Notes: a model not told the origin generated them from the letters alone. A stretch of 64,000 nt of DNA from Adlercreutzia muris (GCF_008831045.1 NZ_WAJS01000012.1:1-64000); one strand, 5' to 3'. Numbered from the stretch's first letter, positions 24,451-33,949 are shown. Translations and numbers: made by a program.

Positions 24451-25464
24451 CGCAACTTCTTTCTTCAGGCGATCGATGATGCCTTCCGGATTCTCTCGTA
24501 TCTTATCCCAAATCAAATCCACCGCTTGCTGCGAATAAATGAAAGAAGAGGCCTCCCCTTCCAGCGAGTTATCGTAAGAGTATCGGCTATCGGTTTTCAT
24601 TCCATAGAATGAAGTAAACAGTCCGAACATATAGAGGTTGAAGGGGCGACGATTCTTTGTGCGGGCGCGCGTATCCGAGCCATCCTGCATCAGAACAACG
24701 TTCGACTTCGCCAGACGCTCGCAAATAGCCTTTACCACTCCACTCGGGCGATAGGGATATTTGTTCTTAACTTCAACAGGTGTCTTGATGATCGCCACGG
24801 GCACATCACCGCTCTCGGCAATGCGAAAAGTATGGTCGGCATCGCCTTTCTTCGTACTTCTCAACTCAGTTACATAGGTGCAGCTGAATTTTCTGTTATC
24901 GAGTTCATCAGCTGTGGTAAGGATGCCCTCGCGTTTTTCCAACATCTTCTCAAGAACAATGGGGTCGTAGCGGGCGCGGCACTCATCTTCATCCACTGCA
25001 GATTTGCGAACAGACAAAACAAGATAGTTCTCCGGAATGAGGTCGCTCACCTCGATACCTAAGAGCCTTCTTGCCTGACGATCGAAATTTTCAACGGAGG
25101 CTTGCAGAATGGGCCCGTAGAAACTTTCGTATTCAGGAACAACGAAATGAGCGCTGGTATTTCGCACATCGATGAGCTTGTCCATATTCCTGCGAAGAGG
25201 ATCTTTGCTGTTCGTAAACACTTTTTTGAGGCAATCCTCTAGGGAAAGAGTACGCGTATTTCCAGGATAATAGATCTCCCCAATTCCATACCGCTCAATA
25301 ATATGAGCTTTAAGCATGAGCTCCCATGCGTTGCAGAGGAAGAAAGAGCAGCCTTCTACATGGTACTGAATAGTAGGGCGATTATAGAGCTCGATGGCGA
25401 GCAAGAAAGCCTCCTGAGCCTTTCGTATAAGTCGATCGTACGTCTGTCGCTCCTGGTCGTTCAT
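24412..25464 (-). CDS. DUF3644 protein with HEPN ribonuclease motif
   Basis: The 350-residue protein begins with a helical region typical of DUF3644 (KAQEAFLLAIELYNRPTIQY, EGCSFFLCNAWELMLKAHII). Within it lies RNTSAH (R101 to H106), the RNxxxH form of the HEPN catalytic motif found in RNA-cutting toxins and defence effectors. The C-terminal two thirds show no recognised domain. The gene is visibly richer in A and T than its neighbours, suggesting acquisition. A GTGGGGGCG lies upstream of the ATG. Its 3' end is overlapped by the putative structured RNA at 24347. A role as toxin or abortive-infection effector is inference. Confidence 0.82.
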   Translation of the reverse strand: MNDQERQTYDRLIRKAQEAFLLAIELYNRPTIQYHVEGCSFFLCNAWELMLKAHIIERYGIGEIYYPGNTRTLSLEDCLKKVFTNSKDPLRRNMDKLIDVRNTSAHFVVPEYESFYGPILQASVENFDRQARRLLGIEVSDLIPENYLVLSVRKSAVDEDECRARYDPIVLEKMLEKREGILTTADELDNRKFSCTYVTELRSTKKGDADHTFRIAESGDVPVAIIKTPVEVKNKYPYRPSGVVKAICERLAKSNVVLMQDGSDTRARTKNRRPFNLYMFGLFTSFYGMKTDSRYSYDNSLEGEASSFIYSQQAVDLIWDKIRENPEGIIDRLKKEVAKRPKPTPGAKEF

Positions 25465-25556
25465 ATCGCCCCCACTTCCATATCCCCTGATAATGACGAA
25501 GCATCATAGCACGCGCGAAGAATCGCGCTCTTGGACCCGTCGAAAACTAATACTTT

Positions 25557-28500
25557 TTACTCTTCCCCCAAAAGCTCGGCGAGGCGGTCGCGGGTGAGGC
25601 CTTCCAGGGCATCGGCACCGGTGGCGGCCACCACGGAGTCGGCCAGGTCGCGCTTGGCCTCTTGCAGCGCCACGATGCGCTCCTCGATGGTGCCCTTCGC
25701 CACCACCTTGTACACGTCCACCTCGTGCTCCTGCCCGATGCGGTGGGCCCGGTCGGTGGCCTGGTCGGTGGCCGCGGCGTTCCACCACGGGTCGGCGTGC
25801 ACCACCACCGAGGCGCCTGTGAGGTTGAGCCCCGTGCCGCCGGCCTTCAGCGACACGAGGAACACCGGCGTGTCGTCCTCGTTGAAGCGCTTCACCAGCT
25901 CCACCCGCTCGCGCTTGGGCGTGGCGCCCGTGATGGTGAAGTGCGTAAGCCTTCGTCGGTCAAGCTCGTCGGCCAGCACCGATAGATAGCTGGTGAACTG
26001 GGAGAACACGAGCACCTTGCGGTCGGCCTCCTGGGCCTCGGCCACCAGCTCCATGATGGCGCCGAGTTTCTCGGCTCCGCCCCGGTAGTTCTCGAACACG
26101 AGGGACGGATCCAGCGCGATCTGACGCAGACGCGTGAGCTCGGCGAGCACCTCCACCGAGCTCTTCTCGGCCTCGGCCAGGCGCCCGCGCCGGTTCGCCC
26201 GCGAGGCGTTCTGGCACTTCTGGGCGTTCAAGTCCTCGCGCAGCCGCTGCTCGGCCCCGTCGTAGAGGCGCCGTTGCTCGTCGCTTAGGGGCACGTAGCG
26301 CACCATCTCGGTCTTCGCTGGTAGATCGGTGAGCACGTCGGCCTTCCGCCGGCGTAGCAGAAACGGCTCCACGAGCGCCCGCAGGCGGGCGGCCGCCTCC
26401 TCGTCTTCCCCTAAGATGCCCAGCTCGTAGCGCTCGCGGAAGCGCTCGTAGCTGCCGAGGAGCCCCGGCATGAGGAAGTCGAAGATGCTCCACAGCTCCG
26501 AGAGGCGGTTCTCGATGGGCGTGCCCGTCAGCGCGAAGCGCAGCGGGGCACGCAGGCGCTTCACCGCGCGGGTGGTCTTGGTGGCGTGGTTCTTGATGCG
26601 CTGGGCCTCGTCGAGCACCACCATGCCCCAGCCGACCGGCTGCAGGAAGGGCCCGTCGATGCGCACGCGGTCGTAGGAGGCCACGATGACAGCCGGTGCG
26701 ACCGCGGGGGCACCGTCACCGGCCGCCCGCGCACCGCGCCCGATCACGCTGCCCTCCTCCGCAGCCGCCCGGGCCACGAGCATCTCGCGCTGGGCGCGCG
26801 TGCCCTCCAGGGCCCCCACGGGCACGGCAGGCGCGAAGCGGGCGAACTCGTCCAGCCAGTTGAACACGAGGGAAGCCGGGCACGCGATGAGCACGGGCGC
26901 TTCCAGCCGCCCCGCGTCCCGCAGGCTCTGCAAAAGCGCGATGGTCTGGAGCGTCTTGCCGAGGCCCATCTCGTCGGCGAGGATGCCGCCGAAGCCGAGG
27001 GAGGCAAGCCGCGCGAGCCAGCGGAAGCCCTCCAGCTGGTAGGGACGCAGCGTGGCGGCCAGGCCCGCAGGGGGCTCCACGGGACAGCCCGGCTCCTCCA
27101 CCCGGCGCAGGTAGTCCTCGAAGGTCGCGTCGCGCACCGCGTCGGCGTATTCCCGATCGAGGTAGAACGCCTGGTAGGTGGGAATCTGCGCCGAGCCGTT
27201 CAGAAGATCGTCGGCCGACACGCCCAGATCGCGCATCATCTCGCCGAGATGCGCCACATCGCCCTCGGCAAGCGCCACAATGCGCCCGTCGCTCATGCGG
27301 TGGAAGCGCTTGCGGCGGCGCAGCGAGGAGAACATCGCCGCCAGCTCATCGCGGGACACGTCGCTGTCGCGCACGTCCATCTGAATGAGGTTCGCGACCA
27401 GTGAAAGACCCAGCTGCACCCGCGGCGGCCGCTCTGCCACGAGCCGATCGAAGGCCGGAGTGGTGAACACCTCGCCCGCGGCGCGGAACTGCGCGAGGCC
27501 CCCGTAGAGCAGCTCGCCGGCCAGGTCGGCCTGGCGCAGCGGCAGCGTCATGGAGCCGTCGAAGAACTGGGCGGCCAGCATGATGCCGGCGTCCTCCAAC
27601 GCCTGATCGCGGAAGGGCTGCTGCGAGGCGGGGCGCAGCTCGGGTTCCTCGCCCGAGTCGGCGGGGCTGGCCAGCACCACCTCGCGCTCGCCGTAGAACG
27701 CCTTCACCGTCAGGCGGATGAGCGCCGCCTCCTTCTTCCCGGTCTTATCGAAGTAGAAGGCAAGGGTGCCGGCCACCGGGCGCAGAGCCTCCCACCCCTC
27801 AGGCAGGCGCACGTCCACCGCCGCCTCCAGCACCGGCAGCGCCCGACGGCAGAACGCCGCCCCGTCGCCCTCGGCCACGAAGGCCGCGGCGCCGTCGGCA
27901 AGGCCCGCCTCCCGCAGAAACGCGAAGGCTGCCGCCGCGGCGCCCTCCACCCGCGCGGCCACGCCGTCGGCGAGCACGTAGGCCCGCTCCAAGCCCCGCA
28001 CCACCAGCGCGGATTCGGACAGGTGCAGGTCGTAGCCGCCATCGGCAGCATCGAACAGAAGGGCCGTAAGCGGTGCGTCGGCGGCCACACGCCACGGTTC
28101 AGGCGCAACGTCGGCGCTCGCCTCGGCGTTGCCGGCGCGACGCGCAAACGTGAAGGATCCCTCGCCGAGGGCGTCCAGCAGGGCCACTACCTCCGCCTCG
28201 CGCACCCGTGCCTCGCGCTTGCCGGTGCCGGCAGTGCGGAAGGCCGAGCCCCCGAACAGGCGCTCGTCAGGAAAGAGCCCGGCCACCACCCGGGCCACGG
28301 CCCGGGACGGCTCGTCGAAGGCCTCCAGGCGATGGGCGAAGGCGAGCTTCTTGCCGTAGGCGTGAAACTCACCGCGTTGCACGTGGCGGGCGAAGTCCTC
28401 GATGTCGCGCACCTGGTAGGTTCCGCGCGCACCGCCCACCGCCAGGCGCAGCGACCAGAGGCGCCCGTCGTAGACGAGCTGAACATCCAGGCGCACGCTG

Positions 28501-28967
28501 CCGGGCGTCACGCCCGAGGCCGTCCCTTCCGCACCACGCGAGGCAGGGGCGGCCAACCCCGCCGCGCCGCCTTTCCCCTCCGCCAACAGTCGGCCGAGGG
28601 CCTCGCTCGTGCGCCGTGCCATCGGAGCCGCAGCGCGCACGGCACCTTCCTCGAAGCTGCACGGTTGGGTAAAGTAGGAGGTCACCAGAGCTACGCAGTG
28701 CTTGCACAGGCCATCGAAGCGGGCGATGGCCGGGCAGGTGCACTCGTAGTCGACGATGCGCGACTCGTAGTCGCCGAACATCACCGAGGCGTCGAAGTAG
28801 TCGGCGATGCCCGAGGCTGAGGCCACGCGGGCGGATATCACCGTCACATCCTCGTCGCGACGCACGGTGCGCCCCGCGATTGACTTCGCGCTGGCGGCAA
28901 TGCCCACGCCCCGCGACACGGCACGCGGATCGGCGTAATCGGCCAGCTTGATGCCTCCGACGCCCAC
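25557..28967 (-). CDS. SWIM zinc-finger SNF2-family helicase/translocase
   Basis: The 1136-residue protein has an N-terminal SWIM zinc finger (CTCPAIARFDGLCKHC), a long SNF2-associated middle region, and a C-terminal Swi2/Snf2 ATPase: Walker A ADEMGLGKTLQTI, DExx box VVLDEAQRIKN, then ALTGTPIENRLSELWSIFDF, KAGGTGLNLTGASVVVHADP and DRAHRIGQ. Such proteins move on duplex DNA or remodel protein-DNA complexes. GTG 28967 is chosen because GGAAGGAGG lies 6 bases before it; an in-frame GTG at 29000 lacks a site. It stands alone between the DUF3644 gene and the small frame at 29240. Confidence 0.9.
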   Translation of the reverse strand: MGVGGIKLADYADPRAVSRGVGIAASAKSIAGRTVRRDEDVTVISARVASASGIADYFDASVMFGDYESRIVDYECTCPAIARFDGLCKHCVALVTSYFTQPCSFEEGAVRAAAPMARRTSEALGRLLAEGKGGAAGLAAPASRGAEGTASGVTPGSVRLDVQLVYDGRLWSLRLAVGGARGTYQVRDIEDFARHVQRGEFHAYGKKLAFAHRLEAFDEPSRAVARVVAGLFPDERLFGGSAFRTAGTGKREARVREAEVVALLDALGEGSFTFARRAGNAEASADVAPEPWRVAADAPLTALLFDAADGGYDLHLSESALVVRGLERAYVLADGVAARVEGAAAAAFAFLREAGLADGAAAFVAEGDGAAFCRRALPVLEAAVDVRLPEGWEALRPVAGTLAFYFDKTGKKEAALIRLTVKAFYGEREVVLASPADSGEEPELRPASQQPFRDQALEDAGIMLAAQFFDGSMTLPLRQADLAGELLYGGLAQFRAAGEVFTTPAFDRLVAERPPRVQLGLSLVANLIQMDVRDSDVSRDELAAMFSSLRRRKRFHRMSDGRIVALAEGDVAHLGEMMRDLGVSADDLLNGSAQIPTYQAFYLDREYADAVRDATFEDYLRRVEEPGCPVEPPAGLAATLRPYQLEGFRWLARLASLGFGGILADEMGLGKTLQTIALLQSLRDAGRLEAPVLIACPASLVFNWLDEFARFAPAVPVGALEGTRAQREMLVARAAAEEGSVIGRGARAAGDGAPAVAPAVIVASYDRVRIDGPFLQPVGWGMVVLDEAQRIKNHATKTTRAVKRLRAPLRFALTGTPIENRLSELWSIFDFLMPGLLGSYERFRERYELGILGEDEEAAARLRALVEPFLLRRRKADVLTDLPAKTEMVRYVPLSDEQRRLYDGAEQRLREDLNAQKCQNASRANRRGRLAEAEKSSVEVLAELTRLRQIALDPSLVFENYRGGAEKLGAIMELVAEAQEADRKVLVFSQFTSYLSVLADELDRRRLTHFTITGATPKRERVELVKRFNEDDTPVFLVSLKAGGTGLNLTGASVVVHADPWWNAAATDQATDRAHRIGQEHEVDVYKVVAKGTIEERIVALQEAKRDLADSVVAATGADALEGLTRDRLAELLGEE

Positions 28968-29239
28968 GACGCCCTCCTTCCCACAACGAATTGCGAACAC
29001 TTGAGGTTACCACAACAACGCCATGCGCGAAGAGCGCAGGCGATCTCCCGCAAAAACGGAAGGGAAATCGACACCGCCGGGCCACATCTCCGCGCACCCG
29101 CGAGCCCCACGACCGCCCGAAACGCCACGCCCAGCCGCGTCGTGCGCGAAAATACGGTCGCGCGGATGATGGGTACCGCGCCCGTCATGCTAGAATTCTC
29201 CCGCAATCCCATCGCACCCCGAGAATCGAGGAGACACCC

Positions 29240-29350
29240 ATGCGCCGCATTCTTCTGGCCCTCTGCACCGGCGAGATCTCCAGCCCCTCCTCGATCACCC
29301 TCGTCAACGCCACCGAATCCGGCCCCACCGATGCCGTCGTGAAGCTGTAA
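29240..29350 (+). CDS. Candidate 36-residue small protein
   Basis: ATG 29240 follows CGAGGAGACACCC, a good ribosome site, and an extended -10 TGCTAGAAT lies about 45 bases upstream. The frame reads MRRILLALCTGEISSP, SSITLVNATESG and ends PTDAVVKL. A 10-bp hairpin begins 5 bases after the stop. It has no recognised relative and could be a leader peptide or chance frame; it points away from the SNF2 gene and toward the ABC gene end. Confidence 0.4.
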   Translation: MRRILLALCTGEISSPSSITLVNATESGPTDAVVKL

Positions 29351-29354
29351 GCGA

Positions 29355-29390
29355 CTCCGAACTTCACCCACAAAGCGGGAAAGTTCGGAG
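29355..29390 (+). terminator. Hairpin after the small frame
   Basis: CTCCGAACTT and AAGTTCGGAG form a 10-bp stem around a 16-base loop. No T-run follows, so terminator activity is uncertain. Confidence 0.45.
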
Positions 29391-29430
29391 CCGGAGAATC
29401 ACCACGATGGCAAACCAGGAACTACGCGGA

Positions 29431-29457
29431 GGGAAGCGGGGCACAACCCCGCTTCCC
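29431..29457 (-). terminator. Hairpin at the end of the ABC exporter gene
   Basis: GGGAAGCGGGG and CCCCGCTTCCC form an 11-bp stem directly after the ABC stop codon. It has no T-run on the minus strand. Confidence 0.5.
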
Positions 29458-31241
29458 TACTCTTCTCCGTAGGCGCCGGTTTGGCGGTTCCAGAGGCGGG
29501 CGTAGTCGCCGCCCTTGGCCACGAGCTCGGCATGAGGGCCGTCCTCGGCGATCCTGCCGTGGGAGAGCACCACGATGCGGTCGAGGCTCGCCACCGTTGA
29601 CAGCCGGTGCGCCACCACGATGCAGGTGCGCCCCTCCATCAGGTTGGACAGAGCCTCTTGCACGGCCGCCTCGCTCTCGGAATCGAGCGCGCTTGTGGCC
29701 TCGTCCAGCACGAGGATGGGGCAATCGGCCAGCATGGCGCGGGCGATGGCGATGCGCTGGCGCTGACCGCCCGAGAGCTTGATGCCGCGCTCGCCGGTAA
29801 TGGTGTCGAACCCCTGGGGCAGCGCCTCGATGAACTCGAGCGCGTTAGCGGCACGGGCCGCCTCGCGAATCTCGTCCATGGTGGCATCGGGCCGCCCGTA
29901 GGCGATGTTCTCGGCAATGGAGCGGTGGAACAGCAGCGCCTCCTGGGGTACGTAGGCGATCTGCCGGCGCAGGCTCGTCTGGGTCACATCGGCCACGTTC
30001 TGGCCGTCCACCAGAATCTCGCCCTCCTGGATGTCGGCCAGCCGCAGCAAGAGCTTCGTGAGCGTGGTTTTCCCCGCGCCGCTCATACCCACCAGTCCCA
30101 CGCGCTGACCGGCGGGAATACGCAGGTTGAAGTCCTTGAACACCTGGGTTTTCACATCGCCGTCGGTGTACCAGAAGTTGATGTCCTTAAAGTCGATGTC
30201 GCCAAGCTCCACGGAAAGCGGACGCGCGCCGGGCTTGTCAGCCACCAGCCGCGGCTCGTCGAGCACGGCCGTCATGCCGGAGGCGTCGCCGAAGGCCTGG
30301 TTGATGCGCTGCAGGCCCGTGTTGATGAAGTTGAACTGGTTGGTGACGGTGTTCGTGTAGGTGAACATGAGGATGACCGTGCCCGGCGTGATGCCGAACC
30401 ACGCGTTGCCGCCCGAGATGAACACGGTGACCACGCTCATGATGACCACGGTGATGGCCGCCGTGGTGACGCCGCGAGCGAGCGAGGCCCGCATGCGCTT
30501 GGAGTCGCGGGCCACCACCTCGCGGTTCGCCGTGTCGAACAACCCCCGCTCGTAGTCCTCGCGCCCGTAGGTCTTCACGGCCAGGATGTTCGTGACCGCG
30601 TCCGACAGTTCGCCCGACAGCTGGTTCTGGGCGCTGGCGGCCTTCTCGTTCAGGTGCAGGATGCGCTTGTACATGAGGTAGCTCACCGTCGCGTACACCG
30701 CGAGCATGGCCATGAGCACGCCCGCGTACACCGGCACGGCCGGCAGCAGAATGATGCAGGTGAACGTGATGGAGCACAGGATGGGCAGAAACGGGAAGTT
30801 CATCGTCTGCAGAAGTTGGGTGTAGCCGGCCATGAACTTCGAGGTCTGACTCACGAGCGTGCCCCCGAAGCGATTGGAATGGAACGACAGCGACTGGTTG
30901 CACAAGCAGTCGAAGGCTGTGGTGGCCAAGTCGTAGTTCACGGCGATCTGCAACTTCCACAACGTGTAGTCCTGCAACTTGGAGCACGCCTGGCCGGCGA
31001 AGTTGATGGCGATGAGCGCCGCGATATAGGGCCCGAACACGGTGAACACCTCGTCGGCGGCCACCGGTGCCGCGCTGATGCGATCCACGATGAGACTCAT
31101 CACGTAGGGGTTGCCGTAAGTGAGAAACCCGCAGAACCCGATCGTGGAAGCCACCAGTGCCACAAACAGCCCCAGGTGGTTGCGCGTCGCCAGCCAGTAG
31201 TAGTGCAAACTGCGCATCGTCAACGATTGCCTTTTCGTCAT
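29457..31241 (-). CDS. ABC exporter, fused permease and ATPase
   Basis: The 594-residue half-transporter has six membrane segments in residues 15-310 and a nucleotide-binding domain with Walker A GMSGAGKTTL, signature LSGGQRQRIAIARAM and Walker B ILVLDEATSALD. It would export a lipid, peptide or drug as a homodimer or heterodimer; no second half-transporter is adjacent. The ATG lies 2 bases after the HelD stop, with GAGGT inside the HelD end, so translation is coupled. It closes the PDF-HelD-ABC operon. HelD and an exporter together suggest antibiotic or stress response, but that is inference. Confidence 0.92.
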   Translation of the reverse strand: MTKRQSLTMRSLHYYWLATRNHLGLFVALVASTIGFCGFLTYGNPYVMSLIVDRISAAPVAADEVFTVFGPYIAALIAINFAGQACSKLQDYTLWKLQIAVNYDLATTAFDCLCNQSLSFHSNRFGGTLVSQTSKFMAGYTQLLQTMNFPFLPILCSITFTCIILLPAVPVYAGVLMAMLAVYATVSYLMYKRILHLNEKAASAQNQLSGELSDAVTNILAVKTYGREDYERGLFDTANREVVARDSKRMRASLARGVTTAAITVVIMSVVTVFISGGNAWFGITPGTVILMFTYTNTVTNQFNFINTGLQRINQAFGDASGMTAVLDEPRLVADKPGARPLSVELGDIDFKDINFWYTDGDVKTQVFKDFNLRIPAGQRVGLVGMSGAGKTTLTKLLLRLADIQEGEILVDGQNVADVTQTSLRRQIAYVPQEALLFHRSIAENIAYGRPDATMDEIREAARAANALEFIEALPQGFDTITGERGIKLSGGQRQRIAIARAMLADCPILVLDEATSALDSESEAAVQEALSNLMEGRTCIVVAHRLSTVASLDRIVVLSHGRIAEDGPHAELVAKGGDYARLWNRQTGAYGEE

Positions 31242-31243
31242 AA

Positions 31244-33358
31244 CTACCTCAAGAGTTCCGTGAGCTCGCCGTTGGCGAGGATGGTGACGTGGCGGGTGGC
31301 GCGGCTGATAGTGGTGTACAGGCGCCGGCGGGCCAAGTCGCTGGCGGGAAACACCTGCGGCGAGGCATCGGGGACAATGACGCGGTCGAACTCCAGCCCC
31401 TTCGCCAACTTGAGCGGCAGCACCACCACGCCGCCATCGGGCAGGCTGTCGCGCTCGCCGAGCACCACAGCGGCCTCTCCCAGCACCTTTGCCACCCGCC
31501 GTGCCTCGCTCTTGTAGGGCACGATGACGGCCGTCAGCGTATCGGCGTTGGCCGCCTCATCGGCCACGCGCCGCAGCTCGGCGGCCCAGGCCTCTCCGTC
31601 CGCGGCCACGACGATCTCCGGCGGGGCGGCCTCCCGCTGCACCGAGGACACCTCCACCGCCTCGTCCGGCGGCAGCAGCGATGCGAACAGATCGGTGATG
31701 GCCGGGGTGGAGCGGTAGCTCGTCATGAGGCGACACTCGTCCACCGATCCGCGCTCGGCTTCGAACACGGCACGGATCTCGCCCCAGCCGGCCGTGCCCT
31801 CGGCGATGGCCTGGTTCGGGTCGCCCAAAAGCAGGAAGTTCGCCCGGCGGAAATAGCGGGCCATCACGGCCAGCTGACCTTCGGAATAGTCCTGCACCTC
31901 GTCGATCATCACGTACTTCGCATCGGGGTCGCCCATACCCGTGAGCGCCATCTTCAGATACACCCATTCCACTGAGGTGAGCCCGTCGCAGCCCAGAAGG
32001 CGACGGGCGATCTCGTCGATGTCGAGCCAGTCCATGGCACGCACCTGCTGAATGCCGGCCGCGTACTTCTCGCGCACGTAGGTGAGGACGAGCGTGCGGG
32101 CCTCCTCCTCGCTCTGCGGGTCGAAAGTCTCGCCGAACAGCCGCAGCTGCTCCTCGATGGGAAGGTCGGAAATCTCGTCGTGGGTGTCCTCGGCCGCCGC
32201 AATGCTCGCAAGCCGGCTCTGCAAGCGCGTTTCCAATTCCTCGTTCATGAGCGTCACGCGGTGCGGGCCGGCGGGCAAATGATCGAACTTCGCCGCCACC
32301 TTCGCCACGGCATCGCCGCCGACAAGGCGCGTGCCGGCCGCCGTGATATCGCGGAAGTCCGAACGCTCGAAGGCGAAGCGCGCCAGGGCCGCGTCGATGG
32401 CGCGCAGGCGCTCGTAGGAGACGTTGCCCTCCCCCGCCCCGCGCCCCGCGGGTAGAAGCGGCGCCAAGAACTCGGCCCAGGTGAGGATCTCGGGGTTGCG
32501 CTCGCCCAGATCGGGCAGCACGCGGTCGATGTAGCGGCCGAACACCGGATTCGGCGAGATGAGGAACACCTGCGTGGGGTCGAGCGTGCCGCGATGCTGG
32601 TAGAACAGATACGCGATGCGCTGCATGAGCACCGAGGTCTTCCCCGAGCCCGCCACGCCCGCCACCTGGAGCACCGGCACGTCGGCATGGCGCACGACGG
32701 TGTTCTGCTCCTTCTGGATGGTGGCCGTGATGGCCTGCATGTGGGCGGAGCGACCCCGGGAAAGCGAGGCTAAAAGCAGCTTGTCCTCGATGGCCACGTC
32801 GGAATCGAAGTAACCGAGCAGCTGGTCGCGATCGATCTCGAACTGGCGGCGCAGCAGCAAGTCGGCGTGGATGACGCGCCCGTCGGCCACGTACGACGTC
32901 GGCCCCATGGCCTGATTGTAGTACACCTCGGCCACGGGGCTGCGCCAGTCCACCACCAGGCGACGGTAGTTCTCGTCCGAGATGCCCGCCGAGCCGATAT
33001 AGAGCTCCTTGGCTGGCGCGCCCTCCTTGAACCGCAGGGCGATCTTCGCGAAGTAGGGTTCGCGCAGAAGCACCTCCACAGCGCGCAGGCGCTCGGCCTG
33101 CACGGAGTTGGCCATGTCGTGGGCCTCGATGATGTTGTTCATGGCCACGATGTCGGCGTGGGTCTCCAGAATGTCGTCCCAGGTGGCGAAGTTCACGGCC
33201 AGCTCGTCGGCCATGGACTTCTTGTCCTCGGCCGCCTGGGCCGCCACGGCCTCCATAGCCGCCACGGCATCGCGACCGATCTTCTCCAGCTTTCCGTAGG
33301 TCTCCGTTAAGTGCGCCTGCTCGGTGGTAAATTCGGGATCGGACGCGGCGCTAGACAA
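31244..33358 (-). CDS. helD: HelD-like UvrD/Rep-family RNA polymerase recycling ATPase
   Basis: The 704-residue protein has the HelD layout: a helical N-terminus, DWRSPVAEVYYNQAMGP, Walker A VAGVAGSGKTSVLMQRIAYL, DEVQDYSEGQL, and the C-terminal motor half with KLAKGLEFDRVIVPD. HelD pulls stalled RNA polymerase off nucleic acid and in some actinobacteria confers rifampicin tolerance. The start is TTG at 33358, preceded by GAGGGCATCC inside the deformylase gene and overlapping its end by 8 bases. It is translationally coupled to the ABC exporter downstream. Confidence 0.87.
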   Translation of the reverse strand: MSSAASDPEFTTEQAHLTETYGKLEKIGRDAVAAMEAVAAQAAEDKKSMADELAVNFATWDDILETHADIVAMNNIIEAHDMANSVQAERLRAVEVLLREPYFAKIALRFKEGAPAKELYIGSAGISDENYRRLVVDWRSPVAEVYYNQAMGPTSYVADGRVIHADLLLRRQFEIDRDQLLGYFDSDVAIEDKLLLASLSRGRSAHMQAITATIQKEQNTVVRHADVPVLQVAGVAGSGKTSVLMQRIAYLFYQHRGTLDPTQVFLISPNPVFGRYIDRVLPDLGERNPEILTWAEFLAPLLPAGRGAGEGNVSYERLRAIDAALARFAFERSDFRDITAAGTRLVGGDAVAKVAAKFDHLPAGPHRVTLMNEELETRLQSRLASIAAAEDTHDEISDLPIEEQLRLFGETFDPQSEEEARTLVLTYVREKYAAGIQQVRAMDWLDIDEIARRLLGCDGLTSVEWVYLKMALTGMGDPDAKYVMIDEVQDYSEGQLAVMARYFRRANFLLLGDPNQAIAEGTAGWGEIRAVFEAERGSVDECRLMTSYRSTPAITDLFASLLPPDEAVEVSSVQREAAPPEIVVAADGEAWAAELRRVADEAANADTLTAVIVPYKSEARRVAKVLGEAAVVLGERDSLPDGGVVVLPLKLAKGLEFDRVIVPDASPQVFPASDLARRRLYTTISRATRHVTILANGELTELLR

Positions 33359-33770
33359 GGATGCCCTCGCAGTGGTCGATCATGTGCTGCACGGCCTGGG
33401 CGGCGTTACCCTCGAGCTTCTTCTTGGCCGGCACGAGCTTGCCGTCCTGGAAGCGGTCGTAGCTCACGCGAACCCAGTCGTAGCGCTGCACCGCCGTGGG
33501 CTCCTCGCGGGAGAGGCACGCCTCCACCGCCGTGTAGGGCTTCAGCTTCTGGGTCACCTTCGGGTTGTACATGACCACCGGGCGCCCCGCCTCGTTCAGG
33601 TAGGCGACGATGCACTTCGTCTCGCCGATCTGGTTGGCGGCCAGGCACACCGCCTCGTCGCTGGCCAGCAGCGTCTCCACCAGGTCGGTACCGATGGAGG
33701 CGTCCTCGGCCGTGGCCGGCTCGCAGGGCTTCGACAGAATGTCCTCGTCGGTGATGATCTCTTTAATCAC
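33351..33770 (-). CDS. Peptide deformylase-like protein lacking the catalytic Glu
   Basis: The 139-residue protein follows the short clostridial peptide deformylase pattern: AANQIGETKCIVAY (motif 1, Gln47), VEACLS (motif 2, metal Cys85) and the zinc-binding helix VQHMIDHCEGI (His129, His133). In active enzymes the last motif is QHExDH; here the general base Glu130 is replaced by Met. The codons read CAC ATG ATC GAC CAC, so the change is clear in this sequence. Metal ligands are kept. It may be an inactive or altered-function paralogue. It heads the operon with HelD and an ABC exporter. Confidence 0.82.
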   Translation of the reverse strand: MIKEIITDEDILSKPCEPATAEDASIGTDLVETLLASDEAVCLAANQIGETKCIVAYLNEAGRPVVMYNPKVTQKLKPYTAVEACLSREEPTAVQRYDWVRVSYDRFQDGKLVPAKKKLEGNAAQAVQHMIDHCEGILV

Positions 33771-33949
33771 AGGGGCTCCTTTGCGTCGGCGGCGGCTCGG
33801 ACCGCCGCGTCTTCCGGAAAAATGCGACTATCGAGTATACACCACTGCCGCCCCGCGCACCCCCGCGCGACTGTGGCGTTTTCGCGGTATCGCCCTGCAG
33901 GCTGCCGGGTATCGCGGCAAGGTTCCTCCCCACGGGACGAGCCGTGCCC

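Noticed and set aside
29607-31517. 636-codon plus-strand frame opposite the ABC exporter
   Set aside because: The minus strand holds Walker A, LSGGQ and Walker B motifs. The plus frame is an antisense artefact of high third-position GC.
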